Assembly (NCBI RefSeq): GCF_000011245.1
Contig: NC_004193.1
Location: 660,501 to 724,500 of the forward strand
Origin: Oceanobacillus iheyensis HTE831
GTDB lineage: Bacteria > Bacillota > Bacilli > Bacillales > Amphibacillaceae
Length of the DNA: 64,000 nt
Direction: 5' to 3'
The notes beneath the pieces are model-generated. The model had not been told where the DNA came from. It ran no database searches and was given only the letters and a program-made list of their open reading frames with translations. The position numbers and the translations under genes are program-made. This document shows positions 19,355-28,384 of the stretch, piece after piece; the stretch's first letter is position 1; the number at the start of each line of letters is the position of its first letter.

Positions 19355-20323
19355 ATGGATGAGTTTTCTTTTATAGATTCGATTAAGCCGACATATTATC
19401 GACAGCCTTCTCTGTTAAAAGGAATTGGAGATGATGCTGCTGTTTTTCGTAGTTCAAAGGATATTGTTACGGCAGTAGATACTTTTGTAGAGGATGTACA
19501 TTTTTCCCGTTCTACAATGGAACCGTATCATATCGGCTATCGAGCATTAGGGGCCAATATAAGTGATTTAGCAGCAATGGGAGCTTCACCTAGTTTCTAT
19601 TTAGTATCTATTGTAATACCAAAGAATTGGACTCAAGCGGAGCTATCTCAGATATATTCAGGTATGGATGATTTAGCATCAAAGTATCATATGGATATTA
19701 TTGGTGGAGATACTGTTTCCGGTAAGCAATTAACCATCTCTATTACAGTAATTGGATATACGATCACAAATAAAGCGCGATATCGTCAGCATGCAAAAGA
19801 AGGAGACATTGTCTTTGTTACGGGGACATTAGGAGACTCTCTAGCAGGGTTTCATATTCTGACCAGCGACAATGAAAACAACCGATATGTTGATCAAGAT
19901 TTTTATATTCATCGGCATCGAAAACCGGAACCGAGAGTGGCTTTTGCGCAAGCTCTAGAAAGTCTGGACAGAGTATCTTTAAATGATGTAAGTGATGGGA
20001 TTGCCAATGAGGCAAGTGAGATCGCAGAAGCTTCTAATGTGTCCATTGTATTACGTGAAAATGATATACCAGTTGCACCTTCCTTTTATCAATTTACGTA
20101 TGAGCAACAATATCAGTGGAAATTGTCTGGTGGAGAGGATTTTGAACTCCTAGGGACAGTGGCTAAAGGTGACTGGGCTGTTGTAAATGAAGCTGCTGAG
20201 AAGACAAATACCCAATTGACGGTAATTGGAAGTGTTGTAGAAGAAGAAAAGCATCCTGTTTATATAGAAGATAATGCTATGCGTAAAGTGCTTAAGAAAA
20301 GCGGATATACGCATTTGAAGTAG
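19355..20323 (+). CDS. thiL: Thiamine-monophosphate kinase ThiL
   Basis: 322 residues. Phosphorylates thiamine monophosphate to thiamine diphosphate with ATP, the last step of TPP synthesis. PurM-like kinase fold with GIGDDAAVF (metal/ATP binding, about residue 24), AVDTFVEDVHF, ALGANISDLAAMGASP, VTGTLGDSLAG, DVSDGIANEASEIAE and LSGGEDFELLG. First gene of a tight operon with tsaE, tsaB, rimI and tsaD, as in B. subtilis, where the thiamine enzyme also sits before the t6A genes. It is not linked to the riboswitch operon 1.1 kb upstream. Confidence 0.96.
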   Translation: MDEFSFIDSIKPTYYRQPSLLKGIGDDAAVFRSSKDIVTAVDTFVEDVHFSRSTMEPYHIGYRALGANISDLAAMGASPSFYLVSIVIPKNWTQAELSQIYSGMDDLASKYHMDIIGGDTVSGKQLTISITVIGYTITNKARYRQHAKEGDIVFVTGTLGDSLAGFHILTSDNENNRYVDQDFYIHRHRKPEPRVAFAQALESLDRVSLNDVSDGIANEASEIAEASNVSIVLRENDIPVAPSFYQFTYEQQYQWKLSGGEDFELLGTVAKGDWAVVNEAAEKTNTQLTVIGSVVEEEKHPVYIEDNAMRKVLKKSGYTHLK

Positions 20324-20332
20324 GTGAATTAA

Positions 20333-20782
20333 ATGAAAATACAGCTTGGTTCTCCGGAAGAAACAAAATCATTCGGCGAAAGACTAGCTAAGTCGTTGCG
20401 TCCGGGTGATGTTATTACGTTAGAAGGTCAGCTAGGTTCTGGTAAAACAACGTTTACGAAAGGAATTGCTTCTGGACTAGAAGTTAAGCGTCATATTACG
20501 AGCCCTACGTTTACAATTGTGAAAGAATACCGTGGGAAAATGCCTTTATATCATATGGATGTGTATCGTTTAGAGGATTCCCTGGAGGACATTGGTTTTG
20601 ATGAATATTTTCATGGAAATGGAGTCTCTGTAGTGGAATGGGCTGGATTTATTGAGCCATTCTTACCCGTGGATCGTTTAGAAATATCTATTCATTATAC
20701 GGAAAATAAAGATATGCGTGTAATTGATTTGAAACCTCATGGGTCTCACTTTGAACAAGTAGTAAATGAATTAAAAGGTTAG
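20333..20782 (+). CDS. tsaE: tRNA t6A synthesis ATPase TsaE
   Basis: 149 residues. Small P-loop ATPase of the TsaBDE complex that makes N6-threonylcarbamoyladenosine at A37 of ANN-decoding tRNAs. Walker A GQLGSGKTTFTKG at about residue 37, SPTFTIVKEY switch, YHMDVYRLED and the Walker B-like VVEWAGFIEPFLP. Starts 10 bp after thiL. Confidence 0.95.
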   Translation: MKIQLGSPEETKSFGERLAKSLRPGDVITLEGQLGSGKTTFTKGIASGLEVKRHITSPTFTIVKEYRGKMPLYHMDVYRLEDSLEDIGFDEYFHGNGVSVVEWAGFIEPFLPVDRLEISIHYTENKDMRVIDLKPHGSHFEQVVNELKG

Positions 20783-20792
20783 GAGTTAATGT

Positions 20793-21500
20793 ATGAATAT
20801 ACTTGCAATCGATACTTCCAATCAAGTATTAGGTGTGTCATTATTAAACAATGGAGAGATACTAGCTGAACTTACAACTAATATCAAGAAGAATCATTCT
20901 GTTCGTTTAATGCCTGCTGTAGAAAGTCTTATGCAACAGGTATCTATGCAACCGGAAGAACTTGATCGAATTGTAGTAGCAAAAGGGCCTGGCTCTTACA
21001 CGGGAGTAAGAATTGGCCTATCTACAGCAAAGACAATGGCATGGGCTTTAGAAATACCAGTAGTAGGAGTCTCTAGCTTAGAGGTACTTGCTTATCAAGG
21101 GAAGTTCTTTAGTGGAATTATATGTCCTTTCTTTGATGCGAGGAGAGGATTAGTATTTACTGGTGGATATCAATTTAACGATAATAAAATTGAAAAAGTG
21201 ATTGAAGAAGAAAATTTACTTATGACCTCCATGCTGGATAAATTAAAAAAGCAGGGGGAAAAGGTAGTATTCTTGAGTCCGGATATTGAACAATTTAAAG
21301 AATTAATTAAAGAGGAACTAGGAGATTTAGCAATTATTCCTGAACCTATCTATCATCTTCCAAAAGCTTCGCACTTAGGGCTTGTAGGGATGAATTTAGA
21401 ACCGGAAGCTATTCATGAGCTCGTTCCTAATTATCTACGTTTAGCAGAAGCAGAAGCGAATTGGCAAAAGAGTCAGAAGGAACGTCAAGTAAATGAATAA
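20793..21500 (+). CDS. tsaB: tRNA t6A synthesis protein TsaB
   Basis: 235 residues. ASKHA-fold partner of TsaD, needed for the heterodimer but with a degenerate active site: MNILAIDTSNQVLGVSLLNN, KNHSVRLMPAVESLM, VAKGPGSYTGVRIGLSTAKTM. It lacks the metal-binding HxxxH of TsaD, as expected. It overlaps rimI by 8 bp. Confidence 0.95.
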   Translation: MNILAIDTSNQVLGVSLLNNGEILAELTTNIKKNHSVRLMPAVESLMQQVSMQPEELDRIVVAKGPGSYTGVRIGLSTAKTMAWALEIPVVGVSSLEVLAYQGKFFSGIICPFFDARRGLVFTGGYQFNDNKIEKVIEEENLLMTSMLDKLKKQGEKVVFLSPDIEQFKELIKEELGDLAIIPEPIYHLPKASHLGLVGMNLEPEAIHELVPNYLRLAEAEANWQKSQKERQVNE

Positions 21501-21942
21501 TATAACGATGCGTCCAATGGAACTTGCTGATATACCTGAAGTTTTACATGTAGAAAATGCATGTTTTCAAACACCTTGGACAACGGATATTTTTTATCAA
21601 GAATTAATAGAAAATGCTCATGCGTATTATTATGTCGTTGAAGTCGAACGTACAGTTGTTGGTTATATTGGTTCGTGGATGGTGTTAGATGACGCACAAA
21701 TAACGAATTTCGCTATTCTACCAAGTTATCGCAGAAATAAATTAGGTGAAAAGTTATTTCGTTATTTGATGCAGATTGCCATAGCAAAAGGAGTCGAGCG
21801 CCTATCCTTAGAAGTACGTGCATCAAACATAGCGGCGCAATCCTTATATAGAAAATTTGGTTTAGTTCCTGGTGGAGTTCGTAAGAGGTATTACACGGAT
21901 AATCACGAGGATGCTATTGTAATGTGGGTGAATCTGAAATGA
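21493..21942 (+). CDS. rimI: Ribosomal protein S18 N-terminal acetyltransferase RimI
   Basis: 149-residue GNAT acetyltransferase. Acetyl-CoA-binding motif A appears as [19 protein letters not shown] (RxxGxG/A form) and motif B as [19 protein letters not shown], followed by the RimI-type [17 protein letters not shown] end. Overlaps tsaB upstream and tsaD downstream (ATGA), so translation is probably coupled. Confidence 0.93.
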
Positions 21943-22949
21943 AAAAAGATACGATTATATTAGGTATAGAAACAAGTTGTGATGAAACCGCAGCCTCTGT
22001 AGTAAAAAACGGTAGAGAGATTATGTCCAATGTAGTTGCATCTCAAATTGAAAGTCATAAACGCTTCGGAGGAGTAGTTCCTGAAATTGCATCAAGGCAT
22101 CACGTTGAACAAATTACACTTGTGCTTGAACAAGCAATTACTGAGGCTGATGTTACTTGGGAAGATATAGATGCAATCGCAGTTACAGAAGGACCAGGAT
22201 TAGTAGGAGCTTTATTAGTAGGTGTAAATGCAGCGAAAGCATTAGCGTTTGCTAAGAAGAAACCATTAGTTGGGGTTCACCATATTGCTGGTCATATTTA
22301 TGCAAATAGACTAGAGCATGAATTTGTGTTTCCGATGTTAGCCCTTATTGTTTCTGGTGGACACACAGAATTAGTCCTAATGAAGGAACATGGAGACTAT
22401 GAATTAATAGGGGAGACAAGAGATGATGCTGCAGGAGAAGCATATGATAAGGTCGCCCGTATGTTGAAATTGCCTTATCCAGGTGGTCCACAAATTGATC
22501 GCTTAGCTGCTAAAGGTGAGGAAACGATTGAATTTCCTCGTGCTTGGTTAGAAGCAGATAGTTATGATTTTAGTTTTAGTGGATTGAAGTCTGCCGTTAT
22601 AAATAAAATTCATAACGCAAAGCAACGTGATTTGACGTTAAGTGCAGAAGATATTGCTGCAAGTTTTCAAGCGAGTGTTGTGGAAGTACTGACAGAAAAA
22701 ACATATCGTGCAGCGAAAGAATATAACGTAAATCAAGTTATTGTAGCGGGTGGAGTAGCTGCTAATACAGGTTTAAGAAAAAGCCTAGAGAAACGTTTCT
22801 CAGGCGAAGATTTTCCATTATATATTCCACCAATTCAATTATGTACAGATAATGCTGCAATGATTGCCGCAGCAGGTACGATATCGTTTGAAAAGGGGCA
22901 TCGTTCATTACTCGATTTAAATGCAAATCCTTCACTTATACTGAGTTAG
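21939..22949 (+). CDS. tsaD: tRNA N6-threonylcarbamoyltransferase TsaD
   Basis: 336 residues. Transfers threonylcarbamoyl from its AMP ester to A37 of tRNA. Metal site [12 protein letters not shown] (HxxxH form, about residue 112), [14 protein letters not shown] at the N terminus, [44 protein letters not shown] [17 protein letters not shown] and [12 protein letters not shown]. The ATG at 21939 overlaps the rimI stop; an in-frame GTG at 21924 is an alternative. Last gene of the operon; a DnaA-box cluster follows. Confidence 0.96.
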
Positions 22950-22956
22950 TCACAGG

Positions 22957-23118
22957 TTATTCACAGGGGTGTGGATATATCCTGTAGATAAGCTACATTA
23001 TCATCTTTTAAATGTGGATGAAAAAAGTGGATAACTGTTCATTCGGCTGTGGATTATGTGTGTAACTTTTGCTGATTCGAGGTTTTTAGACATTTTTCGA
23101 GCTTTTCGTTGTGGATAA
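22957..23118. promoter_or_regulatory. Cluster of seven DnaA-box-like 9-mers
   Basis: Compared with TTATCCACA (reverse TGTGGATAA): TTATTCACA 22957-22965, TGTGGATAT 22970-22978, TGTAGATAA 22983-22991, TGTGGATGA 23013-23021, AGTGGATAA 23026-23034, TGTGGATTA 23048-23056, each one mismatch, and a perfect TGTGGATAA 23110-23118. Six of the seven point the same way. An eighth perfect copy (24370-24378) lies in the terminator after the next gene. Such density in 162 bp is far above chance even at this base composition. I recall that B. subtilis has oriC-distal DnaA-box clusters, one of them near gcp (tsaD). Confidence 0.8.
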
Positions 23119-23168
23119 GTATTTGGTTAAAGAAGGATATTAACAGGAAGAAATTTGGTGGGAATCCG

Positions 23169-24338
23169 ATGAATAAAAAACAAAATTATTATTTTCAAAC
23201 TGATTTGATTCTACTCTTTTTAGGATTTGTAATCATTAGTCTATTGGCTATTTATAACGCGCAGCAAATTGATCAAGCTAATACGAATTTTGTCATACGG
23301 CAAATTGCTTTTTTTAGTATTGGTGTTTGTTTTGTAGCTGCGATTCAATTTATCGACCTCGAACAGTTGTATAGAGGAAGTATATATATTTATATAGGTG
23401 GAGTTCTCTTGTTAGGGCTGTTACTTATCAGTCCTGATGCAATTGCAAGGGAAATTAATGGTGCAAATAGTTGGTTTACCTTACCTGGATTATCCATTCA
23501 ACCCGCCGAATTTGCCAAAATGTCGACGATATTATTTCTAGCAGCAACGATAACGGGACATAAAGAAAAGACAGAAGTTCAAACGATGAAAACGGATATT
23601 ATGTTATTACTTAAACTAATAATCTATACAATGATACCAGTCGGATTAATTATGCTACAACCTGATTTTGGTACCTCGATGGTGTATTTGTTTATTGCAG
23701 GAATGATGATAATTTTATCAGGTATTAACTGGAGGATTATTGTTTCCTTAATAGTTGGCTTGGTATCTCTAGCAGGAGCTGCTATTGGAGCAATTATTCG
23801 ATTTCCGCAGTTTGCAATTGATGTTCTTGGAGTAGCACCATATCAAGTGGATCGAATTATGACATGGTTTGATCCGTCACAACAATCAGCAGATGCGACA
23901 TTTCAGTTTGAACGATCACATATGTCATTGGGTTCTGGACAATTATTTGGTAAGGGAATGAGTAGTCTAGAAGTACAATATCCAGAAGCACATACAGATT
24001 TTATCTTTTCTGTAATAGGAGAGAGCTTTGGATTTATTGGAAGTGCCATTGTAATTTTTCTTTACTTTATGCTTCTATACCGTTTAGTAACCTTAGGCTT
24101 AAGCATCTATAAACATTCTCCTTTTGGCACATATTTCTGCTTTGGATTTTTAAGTTTGATGCTGGTCCATGTGTTTCAAAATATCGGAATGACAATTGGA
24201 ATTATGCCAATAACAGGAATTCCATTGCTACTTATTAGTTATGGAGGTAGTTCTGTCATGTCCACCATGTTAGGATTGGCAGTAGTTTACCGAGTTGCAG
24301 TTGAACATACGATACAAAATGATTATCTATTTAAATAA
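23169..24338 (+). CDS. SEDS family peptidoglycan polymerase (FtsW/RodA/SpoVE)
   Basis: 389 residues with about ten membrane segments. Family signatures: GANSWFTLPGLSIQPAEFAK, QPDFGTSMVYLF, the loop FQFERSHMSLGSGQLFGKGM, PEAHTDFIFSVIGESFGFIG and GIPLLLISYGGSSVMSTMLG. SEDS proteins polymerise lipid II glycan strands with a partner class B PBP. The sequence does not settle whether it works in elongation (RodA), division (FtsW) or sporulation (SpoVE); the QPD loop and TMLGLA end look RodA-like. The ATG at 23169 with GGTGGGAA upstream is preferred to the upstream in-frame TTG. The DnaA boxes lie in its promoter region. Confidence 0.88.
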   Translation: MNKKQNYYFQTDLILLFLGFVIISLLAIYNAQQIDQANTNFVIRQIAFFSIGVCFVAAIQFIDLEQLYRGSIYIYIGGVLLLGLLLISPDAIAREINGANSWFTLPGLSIQPAEFAKMSTILFLAATITGHKEKTEVQTMKTDIMLLLKLIIYTMIPVGLIMLQPDFGTSMVYLFIAGMMIILSGINWRIIVSLIVGLVSLAGAAIGAIIRFPQFAIDVLGVAPYQVDRIMTWFDPSQQSADATFQFERSHMSLGSGQLFGKGMSSLEVQYPEAHTDFIFSVIGESFGFIGSAIVIFLYFMLLYRLVTLGLSIYKHSPFGTYFCFGFLSLMLVHVFQNIGMTIGIMPITGIPLLLISYGGSSVMSTMLGLAVVYRVAVEHTIQNDYLFK

Positions 24339-24348
24339 AAGCTATAAA

Positions 24349-24387
24349 AAAACTCTCTAAATCCAACATTGTGGATAAAGAGAGTTT
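24349..24387. terminator. Bidirectional terminator between convergent genes
   Basis: AAAAACTCTCT (24348-24358) pairs with AGAGAGTTTTT (24380-24389) around an inner ATCCA/TGGAT; A and T runs on both sides serve the convergent SEDS and CBS genes. The loop side carries a perfect TGTGGATAA. Confidence 0.88.
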
Positions 24388-24410
24388 TTTACTCTTATTA
24401 TGAGTTTGAT

Positions 24411-25286
24411 TCAACTAGGTTGCCTATGAAATTGGTCGATAAATGTTACTCCATCTTCATAAATGGTTGCGATAGCTGAATGTATTTTTTGAGAAGATAT
24501 TTCGGTAATCTCAAATTGAATATTTTTATAAAGTAGGTTTGGCTTCTCATGATTGGCAGGGATATAGCCTAATTGATCGATTAAAAAATCACTTAACGTA
24601 TCATAATCCTCTACTGGGAAAGTGATGCCTAGTATACCTTCTAATTCGTACAGTGGAGAATTAGCATGAATTCGGTATCTATTTCCAGCCAGTTGTTGGA
24701 TGAAGGAAGGTTTATTCAATACATAGCTATCATCTTCTTGAAGTACATCAGTAACCATTTCTTTGACCATATCTTCTCTTGTAATAAGTCCTTCAGTTCC
24801 ACCATATTCATCTAAAACAATTGCAAGTGTGATCTGTTCTTTTTGCATATCTTTAAACGCAAGGTCTACACGTTGTGATTCTAAGATAAAGAACGGATCA
24901 TGCATGATATTTCGAAGCTGAAACTTGGTAGCATCTTTATAATTATGTAAATAAGAAAGTACGTCCTTTACGTGGATAATTCCTATAATTTGATCGATAT
25001 CTTCTTCAATTACAGGATATCTGTTGTAAGGCTGGTTTATAATCACATCCATTACTTCTTCATAAGAAGAATCTACTTCAAGCACACACATATCTATACG
25101 ATGAATAACGATATCCGAAATATGTTTATCATTAAATTCATAGATGTTTGTTTCAGACTCAACTGATGGGTGCTCCTTTGCATTTTTAAGCACACTTGTA
25201 TTGATTACCAGCAGACCCTTTTTCCAAGCAACAAAACATACTATGCCTACAATAAGAAAAAACAAACTAATCAGCGCTATCGTCAA
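24411..25286 (-). CDS. CBS-pair / CorC_HlyC domain membrane protein lacking the DUF21 domain
   Basis: 291 residues. One N-terminal membrane segment (IALISLFFLIVGIVCFVAW), then two CBS domains (about residues 58-175: VIHRIDMCVLEVDSS, RYPVIEEDIDQIIGIIHVKD, VLDEYGGTEGLITREDMVKE) and a C-terminal CorC_HlyC transporter-associated domain (residues about 200-285). Members of the CNNM/CorC family usually carry a four-helix DUF21 transport domain before the CBS pair; here it is replaced by a single helix. It may therefore be regulatory and not transport Mg2+ itself. Convergent with the SEDS gene. Confidence 0.82.
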   Translation of the reverse strand: MTIALISLFFLIVGIVCFVAWKKGLLVINTSVLKNAKEHPSVESETNIYEFNDKHISDIVIHRIDMCVLEVDSSYEEVMDVIINQPYNRYPVIEEDIDQIIGIIHVKDVLSYLHNYKDATKFQLRNIMHDPFFILESQRVDLAFKDMQKEQITLAIVLDEYGGTEGLITREDMVKEMVTDVLQEDDSYVLNKPSFIQQLAGNRYRIHANSPLYELEGILGITFPVEDYDTLSDFLIDQLGYIPANHEKPNLLYKNIQFEITEISSQKIHSAIATIYEDGVTFIDQFHRQPS

Positions 25287-25400
25287 AAGTTAACGACCTC
25301 CATGATTTATTATTAGCAAACAAACGAAACAAGCTGTATATATAAAAACAGGCAAGTATATACTTACCTGTAAATATTATAAATGAAGATGAATATTTTT

Positions 25401-27332
25401 TCAATTGTCTAACTCTTCTAGGCTTGTCCAATGCTCCAATAGATCATCAAGTTTTTGTTTGTACATGTTGGTTTCTTCGGTTAACTCTAATGCTTTTTCG
25501 TGATCTTCATATACTTCTGGTAATGTCATTTGTTCTTCTAAATGTGCAATATGCTCTTCTGTCGTTTCGATCTGTTTTTCAAGTTCAGCGATTTGTCTTT
25601 TCCGTTTTCTTTCTTCACTTTGTTTCTGCTTTTCTTCTTTAAAACTTCTTTTTTTATCGGAAACCGTTGTTGATTGTACTTCTTTCTCCATCTGAAGACG
25701 AGCAAGTTCTGCTTCTTCTGCTTTTTTCTCTAGATAATAATCATAGTCACCAAGGTACATTTTAATTCCTTGTGGATTCATTTCGGCTACTTGATCTGCG
25801 ATTCGATTAATAAAATAGCGATCATGTGAAACAAAGATAATTGTACCCGGGAAATCAGCTAATGCACCTTCTAACACTTCTTTACTATCAATATCTAAGT
25901 GGTTCGTTGGTTCATCTAGAATAAGTAGGTTTGCTTTTTGCATTTTTAATTTAGATAAAGCTAAGCGTGATTTTTCACCACCACTTAATGCAGAAACGAC
26001 TTTTAATACATCATCCCCAGAGAATAAGAAATTGCCTAGTATCGTACGAATATCTTTTTCATTCACTAGAGGATACTCATCCCACAATTCTTGAAGGACG
26101 GTTTTGTTCGAGTGAAGTTCGGTTTGTTCCTGATCATAGTACCCGACTTGTACATTTGTTCCTAATTGGATGTCTCCGTCAAAAGGAAATTCTTTCTCCA
26201 CAATGGTCTTCAGTAACGTTGTTTTTCCGATTCCATTCGGACCAACTAATGCGATACGTTCACCGCGATTTGCATGAAGGTTTACATGGCGGAATGTAGG
26301 TTCTTGTTGTTCTTCATATCGGAAGCCTAGATTAGAAATTTTTAATACATCATTGCCACTACGACGATTAATTTGAAATGACATCGAAGCGGATGATTCA
26401 TCACCCATTGGACGATCCATCTTGTCCATTTTTTCTAATTGCTTTCGTCTACTTTGTGCTCGTTTTGTAGTGGAAGCACGGACGATATTCTTTTGAATGA
26501 ATTCTTCCATCCGTTTAATATCCGTTTGTTGTTTTACGTATTCTTTCATTTCTTGTTCGTAATCAAGTGCTTTTTGTTCCAGGTATTTACTATAGGTACC
26601 ATGATATTTTCTCGAATGATGTCTAGAAATTTCATAAACGATAGATACCGTTTTATCAAGAAAATAGCGGTCATGGGAAACAATCACAATTGCACCAGGA
26701 TAATTAACGAGATAACCTTCCAACCATGTTAGTGTATCAATATCGAGATGGTTTGTAGGCTCATCGAGGATGAGTAACTGAGGTTTTTGTAGCAATAATT
26801 TACCAAGAGCGAGTCTTGTCTTTTGTCCGCCACTTAATTCGTTAATCGGCGTTTCATAATCATAATCACCAAATGAGAGACCAGTAAGTACCGATTTTAT
26901 ATCCGATTCATACGTATAACCACCATCTGATTGATAGCGAATTTGTAATTCATCGTATTCTTTCAGAATGGCTTGGTAACTCGTTTCATCTACTGCAGTA
27001 GGATCTGCCATTTTAATTTCTACTTCACGTAACTTTTTTTCCATCTGTTTTAAATGGGAAAATACATCTTCCATCTCATTCCAAATGGTTTTACCTGATT
27101 CTAACTTCATATGTTGCGATAGATAACCATAGGTAAGATCTTTCGGTTTGAAAAACTCTCCTTCATCATGAGGGAGTTCATTTGCCATTATTTTTAGCAG
27201 TGTCGATTTTCCTGCACCATTTCTACCGACGATGGCAATACGATCTTGGTCTTTAATTTCTACTTTTATATTAGACAAAATCTCTTCTGCGCCAAAAGAT
27301 TTTGATATTCCGTTTAATTGCATCAGTATCAT
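25401..27332 (-). CDS. ydiF: ABC-F family ATPase (YdiF type)
   Basis: 643 residues with two ABC cassettes and no membrane segments: Walker A GRNGAGKSTLLKI (about 35) and GPNGIGKTTLLKT (about 360), signatures LSGGQKTRLALGKLL and LSGGEKSRLALSKLK, Walker B LLILDEPTNHLDI twice. The linker of about 80 residues contains the charged helices typical of ABC-F proteins, and there is a C-terminal coiled-coil arm (KKRSFKEEKQKQSEERKRKR). ABC-F proteins bind the ribosomal E site and resolve stalled translation; some confer antibiotic resistance. Same place as ydiF in B. subtilis, divergent from rex. Confidence 0.92.
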   Translation of the reverse strand: MILMQLNGISKSFGAEEILSNIKVEIKDQDRIAIVGRNGAGKSTLLKIMANELPHDEGEFFKPKDLTYGYLSQHMKLESGKTIWNEMEDVFSHLKQMEKKLREVEIKMADPTAVDETSYQAILKEYDELQIRYQSDGGYTYESDIKSVLTGLSFGDYDYETPINELSGGQKTRLALGKLLLQKPQLLILDEPTNHLDIDTLTWLEGYLVNYPGAIVIVSHDRYFLDKTVSIVYEISRHHSRKYHGTYSKYLEQKALDYEQEMKEYVKQQTDIKRMEEFIQKNIVRASTTKRAQSRRKQLEKMDKMDRPMGDESSASMSFQINRRSGNDVLKISNLGFRYEEQQEPTFRHVNLHANRGERIALVGPNGIGKTTLLKTIVEKEFPFDGDIQLGTNVQVGYYDQEQTELHSNKTVLQELWDEYPLVNEKDIRTILGNFLFSGDDVLKVVSALSGGEKSRLALSKLKMQKANLLILDEPTNHLDIDSKEVLEGALADFPGTIIFVSHDRYFINRIADQVAEMNPQGIKMYLGDYDYYLEKKAEEAELARLQMEKEVQSTTVSDKKRSFKEEKQKQSEERKRKRQIAELEKQIETTEEHIAHLEEQMTLPEVYEDHEKALELTEETNMYKQKLDDLLEHWTSLEELDN

Positions 27333-27388
27333 TTCATTGTCACCTCATAATACTAGTTTAGCTTATCGCCAAAGAAGCGACAATATTA

Positions 27389-27406
27389 TTGTGAAAAATG
27401 TCACGA
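27389..27406 (+). promoter_or_regulatory. Putative Rex operator
   Basis: TTGTGAAAAATGTCACGA matches the Rex box TTGTGAANNNNTTCACAA in 12 of 14 defined positions. It lies between ydiF and rex, 73 bp before the rex start, and could mediate NADH-sensitive autoregulation. Confidence 0.6.
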
Positions 27407-27478
27407 CTTCTAAGGAATAATCTGTTAAAATAAATATAGTATGATAATTATTCTAAGCATTGAAAAGAGGAAGGTCGT

Positions 27479-28108
27479 ATGGAACAAAACAAGATTCCGC
27501 AAGCAACTGCAAAACGCTTGCCATTATATTATCGTTTCATTAACAACTTAAATCAACAAGGTAAAAAGCGTGTATCATCAAAAGAATTAAGTGAAGCGGT
27601 TAAAGTAGATTCCGCAACCATTCGTAGAGATTTCTCTTACTTCGGTGCACTAGGTAAAAAAGGATATGGATACAATGTTGAATATTTACTAGGTTTTTTT
27701 AAGAGTACATTAGACCAACATGAAATAACAGAAGTAGCGTTAATTGGTGTTGGAAATTTAGGAACAGCTTTCTTACATTATAATTTTATGAAAAATAATA
27801 ATATCCGTATTACCATTGCATTTGATGCTGATGAAAATAAGGTAGGCACCGATATCGGAGGAGTTCCAGTCTATCATATTGATGAACTAGGGGAAAGGTT
27901 AAAGAATACAGAGGTTGCTATTCTGACGATACCTGCTGATGAAGCAGATGCAATTGCTAATCAACTTGTTGAGCATGGCGTTAGTGGAATATTAAACTTT
28001 ACCCCAGCAAGAATTACAGTACCTAGTCATATTCGTGTGCATCATATTGATTTAGCGATTGAGCTTCAATCACTCGTGTATTTTCTTAAACATTATTCTT
28101 TAAACTAA
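27479..28108 (+). CDS. rex: Redox-sensing transcriptional repressor Rex
   Basis: 209 residues. N-terminal winged helix (residues 1-75: [40 protein letters not shown]) and a Rossmann NAD(H)-binding domain with GVGNLG at 90-95. Rex binds operators when NADH is low and leaves them when NADH/NAD+ rises, controlling fermentation and respiration genes. The C-terminal swapped helix ([20 protein letters not shown]) is present. AGAGGAAGG precedes the ATG. Confidence 0.96.
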
Positions 28109-28164
28109 TTATTTCATTATTTTAAATCAATTATTATGTAAGCGTTTATCCTTATATTAATGAG

Positions 28165-28195
28165 AAAAGTAGACTGTGAATACAGTCTACTTTTT
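28165..28195. terminator. Bidirectional terminator between rex and ydiK
   Basis: AAAAGTAGACTGT (28165-28177) pairs with ACAGTCTACTTTT (28182-28194), four-base loop, T-rich on one side, A-rich on the other; it overlaps the ydiK stop codon. Confidence 0.9.
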
Positions 28196-28381
28196 CTTTC
28201 TTAATTTATTGTGATAACCTATCATTTTAAAGGAAACAAAGAAACACAAAGCAGAAACTGCTGCAAAAATAAGTGTAACAGAATTCCAAACAGTGCTTTC
28301 CTTACTTTGAACCCCAAAGTATATAAAAGCAATTCCTACAAGAAAGTATAGAACTGCTCTTGTTAGAAAGGGATGTCTCAT
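28187..28381 (-). CDS. ydiK: Small membrane protein YdiK (DUF4305)
   Basis: 64 residues, two hydrophobic segments (AVLYFLVGIAFIYFGVQ and VTLIFAAVSALCFFVSFKMI) and a basic C terminus. Function unknown; conserved beside ydiL in Bacillaceae. The ATG lies three bases after the ydiL stop, so the two genes form an operon. Confidence 0.85.
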   Translation of the reverse strand: MRHPFLTRAVLYFLVGIAFIYFGVQSKESTVWNSVTLIFAAVSALCFFVSFKMIGYHNKLRKKK

Positions 28382-28384
28382 GGA

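Noticed and set aside
28136..28149. TGTAAGCGTTTATC as a cre site
   Set aside because: Matches 12 of 14 positions but lies between the ends of convergent genes, where catabolite control is unlikely.
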